64,000 bases of DNA from CAZLPZ01 sp964607245 (GCA_964607245.1 CAZSIB010000001.1:186001-250000), one strand, 5' to 3'; positions 1 through 9,500 are shown, numbered from the stretch's first letter. Numbers and translations: made by a program. Notes: generated by a model from the letters alone, not told the origin.

Positions 1-809
1 CCTCGGCGATTTTTACGGTGAATGAAACTCAGCAGGCGCTTGTCTTGCAGTTTGGAGAGGTGCGCCAGCAAATTACGAAGCCGGGCCTTGCGTTTAAAAT
101 CCCCCTGATGCAAGAAATTCGTCTGTTTGATAAGCGGATTTTGAATGTCGATCCGCCAAGCGAGGAAGTCTTGTTGTCGGATCAAAAGCGTTTGGTGGTT
201 GATGCGTTTGCGCGGTATCGCATTGTCGATATGCTCAAATTTTTTCAAGCCTTGAAAAACGAACAGATTGCCGATAGTCGGTTACAGAATATTATTAACA
301 CGAACCTGCGGAATGTTTTGGGAAAGGCGCCACTGACCGATGTGTTGTCCGAAAAACGGGCGACGTTAATGGCAGAAATTCAACAAGCGGTGAACCACGA
401 CGCCGAACGTTTTGGGATTCGGGTCGTGAATGTTCGGATTGTCCGGGCGGATTTACCTGCTCAAACCAGTGATGCGATTTATGCACGGATGCGTTCCGAA
501 CGGGAGCAAGAAGCCAAGCAAGCCCGTGCGGAAGGCGCCGAAAAAGCCCAAAAGATTACGGCGGACGCCGACCGGGAACGCCGGGTCATGTTGGCGGATG
601 CCGAACGCCAGGCCCAGATCAAGCGCGGGGAAGGAGATAAGTCGGCCATTATGACCTATAGCGCGGCGTTCGGGCGGGACCCCAAATTCTATGCCTTCTA
701 TCGGTCGATGGAGGCATATAAAAACGCACTCTCTGATCCGGAAACGACCTTGGTCTTGACCCCGGAAAATGACTTTTTCCGGTTCTTTAATCGCCGCCCG
801 GGGATGTAG
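1..809 (+). CDS. hflC: HflC, membrane protease-modulator subunit (5' truncated by window edge)
   Basis: This is an SPFH/band-7 protein that pairs with HflK in the inner membrane and modulates the FtsH protease. The reading frame is open to the left edge: codons before the first possible internal start read SAIFTV and lead into NETQQALVLQFGEVR, the usual sequence just after the HflC membrane anchor, so the N-terminal transmembrane segment lies outside the window. The band-7 region is followed by an alanine/glutamate/arginine-rich coiled coil (EREQEAKQARAEGAEKAQ) and the C-terminal segment with DPKFYAFYRSMEAYK typical of HflC. HflK would be expected just upstream. The downstream neighbour is degP, the arrangement usual in Alphaproteobacteria. 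Confidence 0.93.
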   Translation, partial: SAIFTVNETQQALVLQFGEVRQQITKPGLAFKIPLMQEIRLFDKRILNVDPPSEEVLLSDQKRLVVDAFARYRIVDMLKFFQALKNEQIADSRLQNIINTNLRNVLGKAPLTDVLSEKRATLMAEIQQAVNHDAERFGIRVVNVRIVRADLPAQTSDAIYARMRSEREQEAKQARAEGAEKAQKITADADRERRVMLADAERQAQIKRGEGDKSAIMTYSAAFGRDPKFYAFYRSMEAYKNALSDPETTLVLTPENDFFRFFNRRPGM

Positions 810-956
810 GTAGACTCTGATTCCTGTTGCTGTAAAGCAACGTCGCTAGAGCACTTGCGACAAAAAAGCAACAGTGGATTGACCGCGCCCGATTCATGCC
901 GTTAAGCTGGAATTAGCTTCGTATTTTCTGCTTGGAACTGGGATTTTATTATTTCT

Positions 957-2453
957 ATGTATCGTCGTTATCTGGTTCTTTTCTGTCTTGCGGTCTTCCT
1001 AGCTCAGCCGGTGCATGCCGCGGATGCGGGTTTCGGTTTTGGGCTTCGGTCGAGCAGCAGTAACGCGCCCGCGTCCTTTGCCGATCTTGCGGAACGGTTG
1101 TTGCCGACGGTCGTGAATATTTCGTCATCCCAAAAAACAATGACGCCCGAGACCATGCCGGATATGCCGGAATTCCCGCCGGGATCTCCGTTTGAAGATT
1201 TTTTCCAAGATTTTATGGACAAGCGCGGGGATGGTGACGGGCTGTTGCCGCCTCAGGCCTCGCTGGGGTCGGGCGTCATTATCGATGCGGCCAAAGGAAT
1301 CGTGATCACAAATAATCATGTCATCAAGGATGCCGACCAAATTCGCGTGACTTTGCACAATGATCAAACCTTGCAGGCCAAGGTTTTGGGGATTGATGAG
1401 AAAACAGACCTTGCCGTTCTTCAGGTCGACATGAAAAAGGCTAAACTTTCCGCTGCTGGTTTTGGGAACAGCGATCAGATGCGCGTGGGCGATTGGATCG
1501 TCGCAATTGGCAATCCCTTTGGTTTGGGAGGCACCGTGACGACAGGGATTATTTCCGCGCGTGCGCGGGATATCAATTCAGGTCCCTATGACGATTACAT
1601 CCAAACCGATGCATCGATTAACCGCGGGAATTCCGGTGGGCCGATGTTTAATTTAAAGGGTGAGATTATCGGCATTAACACGGCGATTTTTTCTCCGTCG
1701 GGCGGATCGGTGGGGATTGGCTTTGCTATTCCGTCAAACCTTGTGAAACCTGTGGTGGATCAAATTATTCAGTACGGGCGGACCAAGCGCGGCTGGATCG
1801 GCGTGCGCATTCAATCGGTCACCGATGATATCGCTGAGAGTTTAAACCTGGGCGATATTCGTGGTGCGTTGGTGGCGAGCGTTGCACCCAAGGGACCGGC
1901 CGATCTTGCCGGTCTTAAACCCGGTGATATCGTGACCGATTATAACGGTCAAAAATTGGGCGAGATGAAGCAACTTCCGCGCCTTGTTGCCGAAACGCCG
2001 ATTGATACGACCTCGACCCTGACGGTTTGGCGTGATGGCAAGACTGTGACGATCACCGTCAAGATTGCCGAACTTGAAACCGCCGAGGCGCAAGGATTGG
2101 TGACCGGGGAAAAACCTGCGAAGAATCAGGATGACGACAAGGGTGTGGATATTCCCGAAACGGGTTTGACCCTGGGTGTCATTACGGCGCAAGACCGCGA
2201 TGATTTGGAACTTCCGGACGGAACAAACGGCGTGATCGTGCTGGCTGTCAAGCCAAATTCCGAAGCGGCCCTGAAAGGCATTGAAGCGGGCGACGTGATC
2301 GTCGAGGTCAACCAGCAAAAAGTGACAAGTCCCAAAGTCGTTGCCGATGTTGTCAAAACCGCACGGCGCGAGGGCAAGGCATCGGTCTTGTTACTGGTTG
2401 ATGCTGGTGCCAAGGGGGATGTTCGGTTTGTTGCGCTCAAGTTGAAGAAGTGA
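957..2453 (+). CDS. degP: DegP/HtrA-like periplasmic serine protease
   Basis: This is a 498-residue Do-family serine endoprotease and chaperone that degrades misfolded envelope proteins. It has an N-terminal signal peptide (about residues 1-21, ending PVHA-AD). The trypsin-like domain carries the triad His121 (TNNHVIKDA), Asp151 (EKTDLAVL) and Ser226 (INRGNSGGP). Two PDZ domains follow, at about 280-370 and 400-495. The loop after residue 60 is rich in Pro/Met/Asp. The gene lies downstream of hflC, and its stop overlaps the GTG start of miaA, so the two are probably translationally coupled. The ribosome-binding site before this ATG is weak. A second family member lies at 44486-45880. Confidence 0.95.
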   Translation: MYRRYLVLFCLAVFLAQPVHAADAGFGFGLRSSSSNAPASFADLAERLLPTVVNISSSQKTMTPETMPDMPEFPPGSPFEDFFQDFMDKRGDGDGLLPPQASLGSGVIIDAAKGIVITNNHVIKDADQIRVTLHNDQTLQAKVLGIDEKTDLAVLQVDMKKAKLSAAGFGNSDQMRVGDWIVAIGNPFGLGGTVTTGIISARARDINSGPYDDYIQTDASINRGNSGGPMFNLKGEIIGINTAIFSPSGGSVGIGFAIPSNLVKPVVDQIIQYGRTKRGWIGVRIQSVTDDIAESLNLGDIRGALVASVAPKGPADLAGLKPGDIVTDYNGQKLGEMKQLPRLVAETPIDTTSTLTVWRDGKTVTITVKIAELETAEAQGLVTGEKPAKNQDDDKGVDIPETGLTLGVITAQDRDDLELPDGTNGVIVLAVKPNSEAALKGIEAGDVIVEVNQQKVTSPKVVADVVKTARREGKASVLLLVDAGAKGDVRFVALKLKK

Positions 2454-3346
2454 GTCATTTTGACGTTACCCTCATCGCTGGACCGACGGCGTCGGGGAAA
2501 TCGGCGTGGGCCGAAGAGATGGCGCGAGAAAAGGACAGCGTGATTATTAACGCCGATGCGCTGCAACTTTATGCGGGCCTGCCCATCTTGACCGCCCAGC
2601 CCAGTCTTAAAACACAAGCCGCGATTCCGCATGCCCTTTACGGCATACTCGCGGCCGATCATACGACCCATGCCGCGGAATGGGTGGGGTTGGCGGTTGC
2701 GGCCATTCGTGCGGCGTGGCGCGATGGATTACATCCTGTCGTCGTTGGCGGAACGGGCCTTTATTTAAAATCTTTGGTGTCGGGCCTGTCGCCCATGCCG
2801 GATATTCCGGATGATGTGCGGGCAGAGGCGCGTGCGACCCAGGCCGAGATGGGGAATCCTGCGTTTCACGAAAAACTTGCGCAAATGGATCCGGTAATCG
2901 CCGCGCGCCTGCGCCCTAGTGATACACAGCGGTTGATCCGTGCCTATGAGGTCTTTGTGGCGAGTGGTGAAAGTCTGGCCCGGTGGCAAGAGAAACCAGC
3001 TGTGCCCCCTTTGCCCGAGGCGGTGTTTGAAACCTGGTGCATCGACCGTCCGCGGGATGAACTGCGTGCCCGCGCGCGGCAGCGCTTAGATCAAATGGTG
3101 GATCTTGGGGTCTTGGATGAAGTGGTGGCAATGGATCAGGATATTGCACAAGGGAAGGTGCCCACGCGGGCGCCGGTGATCCGTGCGCTCGGGTATCATG
3201 CCTTTGCGGCGCATGTGCGTGGGGAGATGACACTTGATGCGGCAAAAGAGGCGGCCACGACCGAAACATGCCAATATATCAAGCGCCAGCAAACCTGGTT
3301 CCGTCATCAAATGCTGTTTGATCATACTATTATGATCAAGGAATAG
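2450..3346 (+). CDS. miaA: tRNA dimethylallyltransferase MiaA
   Basis: MiaA transfers a dimethylallyl group to A37 of tRNAs that read UNN codons. The 298-residue length is normal. The P-loop GPTASGKSA starts at residue 12, followed by the substrate-binding segment NADALQLYAGLPILTAQPS, where the usual DSMQVY is replaced by DALQLY. GGTGLYLKSL and the RALGYHAF and KRQQTWFRHQ segments of the family are present. The GTG start overlaps the degP stop in a GTGA quartet. The more common alphaproteobacterial neighbour hfq is not present. A strong terminator follows. Confidence 0.95.
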   Translation: MSHFDVTLIAGPTASGKSAWAEEMAREKDSVIINADALQLYAGLPILTAQPSLKTQAAIPHALYGILAADHTTHAAEWVGLAVAAIRAAWRDGLHPVVVGGTGLYLKSLVSGLSPMPDIPDDVRAEARATQAEMGNPAFHEKLAQMDPVIAARLRPSDTQRLIRAYEVFVASGESLARWQEKPAVPPLPEAVFETWCIDRPRDELRARARQRLDQMVDLGVLDEVVAMDQDIAQGKVPTRAPVIRALGYHAFAAHVRGEMTLDAAKEAATTETCQYIKRQQTWFRHQMLFDHTIMIKE

Positions 3347-3366
3347 GTTATTGTTGATTTGGGTAT

Positions 3367-3401
3367 AAAAAACCCCGCCGGAAAATATCGGGCGGGGTTT
3401 T
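3367..3401. terminator. Bidirectional intrinsic terminator between miaA and cspA
   Basis: An A-rich tract and AACCCCGCC (ending at 3379) pair with GGCGGGGTTTT (3391-3401) across an 11-base loop. The GC-rich stem has T-runs on both strands, so it can end miaA on the plus strand and the cold-shock gene on the minus strand. Confidence 0.9.
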
Positions 3402-3435
3402 GAATGTTGGTCTTTCAGAAAAGACGTGCGGGTGA

Positions 3436-3648
3436 TTACGCCGCGGCTTCTTCTTGCAGATTGTCCGCAGCCGATTTGCCGCGCTGTTCGGTCACGTCAA
3501 AGCGCACACGCTGACCTTCACGCAGGGTACGAAACCCCGCACGGTCAACGGCGGTCTTGTGCACGAATACATCTTTGTTCTCGCCATCGGGGGTGATGAA
3601 CCCGTATCCTTTGGTTTCATTGTACCATTTTACTGTTCCAGTCGGCAT
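3436..3648 (-). CDS. cspA: Cold-shock domain protein (CspA family)
   Basis: This is a 70-residue single cold-shock domain protein, a nucleic-acid chaperone that melts RNA structure. It starts MPTGTVKWYNETKGYGFI and carries RNP1 (KGYGFI) and RNP2 (DVFVH). The frame is open further upstream, but the ATG at 3648 is preceded by GGAGAAACGAG and matches the family N-terminus, so I use it. A promoter candidate about 110 bases upstream implies a leader of roughly 100 nucleotides, as is common for cold-shock mRNAs. Confidence 0.93.
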   Translation of the reverse strand: MPTGTVKWYNETKGYGFITPDGENKDVFVHKTAVDRAGFRTLREGQRVRFDVTEQRGKSAADNLQEEAAA

Positions 3649-3752
3649 CTCGTTTCTCCACTTTTGCCAGGTTGATCGGTATTTGCGGCAGCAAAAGCTT
3701 GGGAACGGCGCCAAGGCCGCGTTTAGGCTTCGCAAAGCAAGCAAATCGTAAC

Positions 3753-3785
3753 GGGGATACTATCCCCAGAAACTTTGAAAAGCAA
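3753..3785 (-). promoter_or_regulatory. cspA promoter with palindrome over the -10
   Basis: Read on the minus strand, TTGCTT (3785-3780) and TAGTAT (3762-3757) are separated by 17 bases. The -10 lies inside a perfect 15-base palindrome GGGGATACTATCCCC (3753-3767). This would give a 5' leader of about 100 nt for the cold-shock gene. The palindrome may be an operator, which is inference. Confidence 0.55.
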
Positions 3786-3859
3786 GAAAGATTATGGATT
3801 ATTATGGCATTTAGGAACAGCTTTATCTATGCCCTAAAACCCGCTATGACGGGGGCGTG

Positions 3860-6829
3860 ATGCGCACGACTCTTTCCTTTATTTCTCAAATAATTCATGG
3901 GCTTGCTCGGCCTGCCACCGTGTTTTACGTGCTGGCTTGGCTCATGGTTTTGCTCGTTTTAGGAACGCTCGCCCAGCGTTATGTTGGTCTTTATGCCGCG
4001 CAGCAAACATTTTTTTACAGTGTTTTGTGGTGGGCGGGGCCGGTTCCGTTGCCAGGCGGTGTGCCCGCATTAACGGTACTGACCTTGGCTCTTGCCGCGA
4101 AATTGTTGGTGGCGACACGGTGCTCGGGCGCGCAAGCGGGTATCATCATTACCCATGCGGGCGCGTTGCTCTTGATGGTGGGGGCGTTATTGACGTTTGT
4201 GACAAGTCGTGACGGACAGATCACCTTGTTTGAATCCGAGAAGACAGGATATTACACCGCGTATCATGATCGCGCGCTTGTGATTGAGGATGGGGGGAGT
4301 AGTACTGTACTGACCCAGATCCCGTGGTCGCGGCTAAAGCCCGGGGCCCGCATCGATTTGAGCGCGGGGATGGGCTCGGTCGAGATCATCAAAATATGCC
4401 GGAACTGTCACTTTATAGACCGGGTACAGAATCCAGGGGCAGATGGCCCAGAAGAGTTACGCGGCCGCGCGCAGAATTTTGATATCGCCCCGGCGCTCCT
4501 TGAGCTTGACGATGAAGCCAATCGTGCGGCGATCCTGTTTCGTTTATCCGGCACGACAACAGAAAAAGACGGTATTCATTTAAGTGCTGATTTTATTGAT
4601 CAAAGCCCGTGGTTTCGGCATGGAGAAAAAACCATCAATATCGCGCTGCGCAAAATTCGGACGCCGCTTCCCTTTACTGTTGAACTCGTCAAGTTTTCAA
4701 AAGATTTGCATCCCGGTACGGATATGGCACGCAGTTATCAATCGGATGTGATGATCCACGAGAATGGAACAAGTTGGCCCGCAACCATTCGGATGAATGC
4801 CCCGCTTTATTATCGAGGATATACGCTCTATCAATCCTCCTTTGTCAGTGACGGGACGCGGCAGGGGTCTGTCCTCGCGGTTGTCCAAAATAAAGGACGG
4901 ATTTTCCCCTATCTTGCGGGCAGTGTGATGATGGTGGGGCTTCTTTGGCATGTGCTCATCCGGCTGCGCGCTGGGTTATCTGTTTTCTTTCTGATCCTGG
5001 CGCTTTCATCGGTGGCCCAAGCGGGTGAGGTGGATGCGCGTAGAGTCGATCTTACATCCTTTGGTGCGTTACCCATTCTGGATCAAGGGCGCATCAAGCC
5101 GATGGACACTTTCGCCCGATCCTGGCTTGAGATATTTTCGGGGCGCGACCACATCGATGATATGCCGGCAACTGCGTGGATGGCGATGCTTTTATTCACG
5201 CCGCAAGAAACGCAAGATATCCCCGTTTTCCGGATACAAAACGCCATGGTACGTGACATGTTGGCCTTACCCTTACGTCCCGGGAATCGTTACGCCTTTC
5301 GTGATATTTTGCCAAAACTGGATAGTGCGCGGACGACGTGGGAACCGCTGCTGACGGCCGATATCAATAAATTAAGCTTGCCGCAAAAACAGCTTTTGGA
5401 ACTCATTCAAAACATCGATGGCTATATCGAGATATCGCGCGCCTTGTCGTGTGTGCGGCGCGATATCAATTTAGGGTCGATGGAGAGCGCAAAAAATCTA
5501 GGGCTTAAGACAGTGCGTGCCAGTTACATCGATCTTTTGCGTGTCCGCAAAACACTTGAAGAAAAAGTGCGGGGTTTGGTCCAAAAGGCCCAGGAACAAG
5601 ACCCTAACAAAAAAATGACAGATGATGAAATCGCGCTTGTTGATCTTGTCCGCACGATGCAGGACCGTGATACGCACAAGGCACTGGGTTTATTCCGCGT
5701 TGTGCCGACCCACGGGGTTAAAGATTGGAAAACTCCTTGGGCGGCGCTTGAAAACAAAGAAAGTGAAGCCCATCAAATACTGATCTTGTGGCAAGATTTG
5801 GCCGAGGCCTATACAAACAAGGACGACCCTAAATTTAACAAAACGATTGCCCGGATCGACATGATCACCGCGCCCTTTGCCAAGGCGGCGCCGTTGTCGA
5901 CCGAGTATTTTTTAAATCGTCTCCAGCCATTTTATTTTAGTTTATGGTGTTATGCACTGGCCTTGGTATTCGTGATTGTCGGCAAAACGTTTTTTGTGTC
6001 GCGTCGCGTCGCGCATATATCCGGGTTGTTTTTAACAAGCGGTATTTTATTCCACCTGCTGGGTTTGGTTTTGCGTATGGCGATTACGCTCCGCCCGCCT
6101 GTCACCAATCTTTATGATTCAATTATTTTTGTAGGTCTTGTGGCAGTTTGTGTGGCATGGGTGATCGAACACAAGCGGCGTGACGGCATGTTCCTGATCC
6201 TTGCGGCATTCACAGGCGTGATGTTGCAATCGATTGGGATCAAGTTCGATTCAGAAGGCGACACGTTGCGCGTCTTGATGCCGGTGCTCGATACGAATTT
6301 TTGGCTTGCGACCCACGTGGTGATGGTCACGATTGGATATGCCTTGGCCATTCTGAGCGGGCTTTTGGCGCATATGGCCCTCATGGCGCCGTTATGGCCC
6401 CACCACGCAGCGAATGATAATCATTTCCCGTTTCGTCGGCATTTGATGATCTTGGCCTTGGCTGCGCTCTTTTGTACCGCGACGGGAACAATTTTGGGCG
6501 GGATTTGGGCGGATCAATCCTGGGGACGGTTTTGGGGGTGGGACCCAAAAGAAAACGGCGCGTTATTGATTGTCTTGTGGATTGCCTGGGCGCTGCATGG
6601 TCGGATTAGCGGTCACTTTACGGCACATTTGTTCACATCGGCCTTGGCCGCGTTGTTGGTTGTTGTGGCGATGGCTTGGTTCGGTGTGAATTTACTGGGT
6701 GTTGGGCTTCATAGCTATGGCTTTACGCAAAGCGCGATGCTGGGATTTAGTGTGTTTTGTATTCTCGATCTGGCCCTGATCGCGGCGCTTTATATCATGA
6801 ACCGGGTGCGAGGTACGCATGGGGAATAA
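3860..6829 (+). CDS. ResB-CcsA fusion, System II cytochrome c synthase (CcsBA)
   Basis: This 989-residue polytopic membrane protein would transport heme and attach it to apocytochromes c in the periplasm. The N-terminal part (about 1-380) is ResB-like, with membrane spans near residues 18-40, 55-90 and 95-115, a soluble domain with a CRNCH motif near residue 178, and a span near 355-375. A large extracytoplasmic insert (about 390-690) begins with DQGRIKPMDTFARSW. The C-terminal part is CcsA-like, with WGRFWGWDPKENG (the WWD heme-handling motif) and GLHSYGF. A GTG three bases upstream is possible, but the G-run at 3851-3855 is better spaced for the ATG. The next gene, a TlpA-like thioredoxin, overlaps by 11 bases. 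Fused CcsBA is best known from epsilonproteobacteria and Bacteroidetes; most Alphaproteobacteria use System I. Confidence 0.92.
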   Translation: MRTTLSFISQIIHGLARPATVFYVLAWLMVLLVLGTLAQRYVGLYAAQQTFFYSVLWWAGPVPLPGGVPALTVLTLALAAKLLVATRCSGAQAGIIITHAGALLLMVGALLTFVTSRDGQITLFESEKTGYYTAYHDRALVIEDGGSSTVLTQIPWSRLKPGARIDLSAGMGSVEIIKICRNCHFIDRVQNPGADGPEELRGRAQNFDIAPALLELDDEANRAAILFRLSGTTTEKDGIHLSADFIDQSPWFRHGEKTINIALRKIRTPLPFTVELVKFSKDLHPGTDMARSYQSDVMIHENGTSWPATIRMNAPLYYRGYTLYQSSFVSDGTRQGSVLAVVQNKGRIFPYLAGSVMMVGLLWHVLIRLRAGLSVFFLILALSSVAQAGEVDARRVDLTSFGALPILDQGRIKPMDTFARSWLEIFSGRDHIDDMPATAWMAMLLFTPQETQDIPVFRIQNAMVRDMLALPLRPGNRYAFRDILPKLDSARTTWEPLLTADINKLSLPQKQLLELIQNIDGYIEISRALSCVRRDINLGSMESAKNLGLKTVRASYIDLLRVRKTLEEKVRGLVQKAQEQDPNKKMTDDEIALVDLVRTMQDRDTHKALGLFRVVPTHGVKDWKTPWAALENKESEAHQILILWQDLAEAYTNKDDPKFNKTIARIDMITAPFAKAAPLSTEYFLNRLQPFYFSLWCYALALVFVIVGKTFFVSRRVAHISGLFLTSGILFHLLGLVLRMAITLRPPVTNLYDSIIFVGLVAVCVAWVIEHKRRDGMFLILAAFTGVMLQSIGIKFDSEGDTLRVLMPVLDTNFWLATHVVMVTIGYALAILSGLLAHMALMAPLWPHHAANDNHFPFRRHLMILALAALFCTATGTILGGIWADQSWGRFWGWDPKENGALLIVLWIAWALHGRISGHFTAHLFTSALAALLVVVAMAWFGVNLLGVGLHSYGFTQSAMLGFSVFCILDLALIAALYIMNRVRGTHGE

Positions 6830-7397
6830 ATTTTTACCGTTTATCGTGACGATTTGTTGCGGTCTGGCTTTATTTGGAATCAGTTTACTTTACGAGCGGT
6901 GGGTTGATCCACGACCGCACGGGATGATCCAAGAACAAATAGAACAAGCCCAAGAAAGAATTCCAGAATTTTCCTTTACGACACTGGATGGTAAAAACCA
7001 CATGATCCGTAATATCGAGGGTCGCGTGGTCATTATTAATTTTTGGGCGACCTGGTGTCCGCCTTGTCTTGCGGAATTTCCAACACTGGTGGATATGACC
7101 GAAAAATATCCAGACCGCGTTCTTTTGGTTGCGTTGTCAAGCGACAAGTCCCGAGCGGATGTCGATCGGTTTATTGCATCACTTGAAAAGCAAATGGGCG
7201 CAAAAATCAATCCGTCACGGGTCATGATTGCGATGGATTCTGACCGACGCGTCACGCGGGATATCTTTCGGATTCAAACATACCCTGAAAGCATTCTAGT
7301 CTTGCCGGGTGGGGTCAAGGCACGGCACATTATGGGGGCGGATGCTTGGGGAACACCCGAGCTTCAGAAATGGGTTGCGACACACGCGCGGAAATAA
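6819..7397 (+). CDS. TlpA/ResA-like membrane-anchored thiol-disulfide oxidoreductase
   Basis: This 192-residue thioredoxin-fold protein has an N-terminal membrane anchor (about residues 5-25) and a periplasmic domain. The active site is WCPPC (Cys80, Cys83) in FWATWCPPCLAEF, and a TYPESILVLPGG segment supplies the cis-proline loop region. It overlaps the ccsBA gene by 11 bases, so it most likely reduces the CXXCH cysteines of apocytochromes c for that synthase, as ResA does in System II. That role follows from the neighbourhood and the family; the family also includes general reductases. Confidence 0.92.
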   Translation: MGNKFLPFIVTICCGLALFGISLLYERWVDPRPHGMIQEQIEQAQERIPEFSFTTLDGKNHMIRNIEGRVVIINFWATWCPPCLAEFPTLVDMTEKYPDRVLLVALSSDKSRADVDRFIASLEKQMGAKINPSRVMIAMDSDRRVTRDIFRIQTYPESILVLPGGVKARHIMGADAWGTPELQKWVATHARK

Positions 7398-7401
7398 ATT
7401 T

Positions 7402-8382
7402 TTAGAGCCACCCACGGCGGCGGAAATAAAGATACGGGACGACCGCGCAAAACAGCATAAATGCCAACGCCATTGGATAGCCAAAAAACCATTTGAGTTC
7501 GGGCATATGTTCGAAATTCATGCCGTACATACTGGTCACAAGCGTTGGCGGCATAAAGAACACGGCGACAACTGAAAAAATCTTGATGATCAAGTTTTGT
7601 TCTACGTTAATCATCCCCAATGTCGCATCTAATTGAAAGGTGATTTTGTCCGATAAAAAGGATGTTTGTGTTGTCAGTGCCGCGGTATCTGTCAGCAAAA
7701 TCTCGACATTTTTATCAAGCGCCGTGTCCTCTGACACCATATCACGAAAGAAAATTAACATGCGTGATAAGCTGTGCAGACTTTCATTAATTTTGGAATT
7801 CAAATCGGCGACTGATCCTAAACGTTTCAAAATGCCAGTCATCAAGGTAGTTGATTGGCGCCCCTTCGTCTGATCATTTGCCTCGCTGCCGAAAATACCG
7901 TGCGAAAGTTCATCAAGCGCGTCGACAACAACTTCGGAATTATACGCGACGCGCATAATAATTTCTTCCAAAAGACCTTCAAACATAAATCCAGATGTCG
8001 GAATGGCGCCATGCGGTTTCTGCAACCGTTTGGCAAAATTCCGAAAAGATGTCGGGTCGATATCATGGATGGTCAGTAAAAACTTAGAAGAAAGAATAAA
8101 CGTGACAGGACTTGTCCCGGGATAGGGGCTATCGACCTTGGTGATCAGGGCGGCGTTCATATACGCCACATCGTTTTCGATATACAGGCGGTTCAGGATA
8201 TGATTGCGCCAGATTTCGTTCTTTGAGGGGATCTCGACTCCCAGTTGGTTTTGAACCAACGAAAATTCGGCATCTGTCGGCGCGCGCATATCAATCCACA
8301 GCGCGTGCAGGGGGAGATCCTCGCCGGGCATTAAAGACCGTGCGGTAAAGCCAGTGGCATCGTGTGTATAAACAGTAATCAT
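7402..8382 (-). CDS. corA: CorA-family magnesium/divalent-cation channel
   Basis: This 326-residue inner-membrane channel has a long soluble N-terminal domain, a coiled stalk helix, two C-terminal membrane spans and the signature YGMN (in SMYGMNFEHMP) between them. The C-terminus ends in a basic tail (RRRGWL). The frame stays open upstream, but the ATG at 8382 (MITVYTHDATGF) fits the family N-terminus and length; ribosome-binding signals are weak for every choice. It converges with the tlpA-like gene (4-base gap) and diverges from rodZ. No magnesium-responsive leader is visible. Confidence 0.9.
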   Translation of the reverse strand: MITVYTHDATGFTARSLMPGEDLPLHALWIDMRAPTDAEFSLVQNQLGVEIPSKNEIWRNHILNRLYIENDVAYMNAALITKVDSPYPGTSPVTFILSSKFLLTIHDIDPTSFRNFAKRLQKPHGAIPTSGFMFEGLLEEIIMRVAYNSEVVVDALDELSHGIFGSEANDQTKGRQSTTLMTGILKRLGSVADLNSKINESLHSLSRMLIFFRDMVSEDTALDKNVEILLTDTAALTTQTSFLSDKITFQLDATLGMINVEQNLIIKIFSVVAVFFMPPTLVTSMYGMNFEHMPELKWFFGYPMALAFMLFCAVVPYLYFRRRGWL

Positions 8383-8567
8383 AGGATCATGGAAAATAGG
8401 GGCCGAAAGGCGAACGCCTTGCCCGAATCGTATCATAAATTTTCGTGTATGGCGTGGCCCAAAATGTGAAAAACCTCTTGGCAGAGGGGTCAAGCTTTTG
8501 TCCAATGAGACCGCAAGGGGACTTTTTGTGCCCGATTCTCTTTCATGGGTTCTGTTATCGGCGTGCC

Positions 8568-9485
8568 ATGAGCGATATTTCTGATGATTTTTATACCGAT
8601 CTCCCGGTGGGAGAGATTTTGCGGCGTGCACGTCTGCAAAAGGGCCTCACCTTGCCCGAAGCCGCGCAATATCTTTATATCCGTGAATCCCATCTGCAAG
8701 CCCTGGAAGATAGTGATTTTGATGCGCTACCGGGCCGAGTCTATGTGATCGGGTTTATCCGCACTTATGCTGAATTTTTGGGATTGGATGGCGCGCGCGT
8801 CGTCGATTTGCTCAAACGCCAATCTGATGGGCTGGGGACGCCGCAATCCTTGAATATGCACCTCCTGCCCAGTGATAACCGCTTGCCGGGTGTGCCGGTT
8901 ATGGCGGTGGCGTTTGCCGGGTTGATTTTATTGATTGTTTTGTGGGTTGTATATCAGAACGCGCGGATTGGCCAGGTGGATCAAATCGCGCCACTTGAAG
9001 AGTCGGCCCAAGCCCCGCTTGAGGCGCTTCAAAAAATTGTTGATGATCCATCGGTCATGGCCGAGTCCAACGCGACACCAGAATCACCCTCATTAGAACC
9101 ACAAAAGACACCGCAAGCGGCGGCCTCTTCAGAAGAACAGAAAACAACAGAAAATGTAGAAATCCCGGTGGCGTTGGCTGAAACAACATCGTCTGCCACA
9201 TCTCCGCCTGTGCGGATTGTTCTCCGTGAGGACAGCTGGCTTGAAATTCGCGGGCCAGATTCGCGCGTGGTTCAGGCGCGTGTGTTCCGCAAGGGGGAAA
9301 CATTCGATGTCGCCGCCCCCGTCGATGAATTTGGTCACGCCTATGCCGTGACCATGGGGAACGCTGCAGGGGTTGAAATTCAGGTGGGCGGACGTGCGGT
9401 GCCGGCTTTGGGCGGGGTGAATCAGGTTCGGCGGAATGTATCGCTTCATCCCAAGGCACTCACGCCGTTATTGCCGGATCGCTAA
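8568..9485 (+). CDS. rodZ: RodZ-like cell-shape protein (HTH-TM-DUF4115)
   Basis: RodZ links MreB to the membrane and sets rod shape. The 305-residue product has an N-terminal Xre-type helix-turn-helix (about 15-85, with GEILRRARLQKGLTLPEAA), one membrane span (about 105-130), a Pro/Ala/Glu/Ser-rich linker (about 130-205) and a C-terminal DUF4115 domain (RIVLREDSWLEIRGPDSRVV). The frame is open upstream to 8445, but MSDISDDF at 8568 matches the start of family members and gives a normal length. It diverges from corA. In many bacteria ispG follows; here a minus-strand unknown gene does. Confidence 0.9.
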   Translation: MSDISDDFYTDLPVGEILRRARLQKGLTLPEAAQYLYIRESHLQALEDSDFDALPGRVYVIGFIRTYAEFLGLDGARVVDLLKRQSDGLGTPQSLNMHLLPSDNRLPGVPVMAVAFAGLILLIVLWVVYQNARIGQVDQIAPLEESAQAPLEALQKIVDDPSVMAESNATPESPSLEPQKTPQAAASSEEQKTTENVEIPVALAETTSSATSPPVRIVLREDSWLEIRGPDSRVVQARVFRKGETFDVAAPVDEFGHAYAVTMGNAAGVEIQVGGRAVPALGGVNQVRRNVSLHPKALTPLLPDR

Positions 9486-9500
9486 GATTCTGAATAGGTT

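Noticed and set aside
1842..2671. Two open frames on the minus strand across degP and miaA
   Set aside because: They lie opposite genes with clear catalytic motifs and have no motif or ribosome-binding site of their own.
7402..8567. Magnesium riboswitch or leader before corA
   Set aside because: The 185-base gap to rodZ shows no fitting structure, and corA is not clearly preceded by a long leader.
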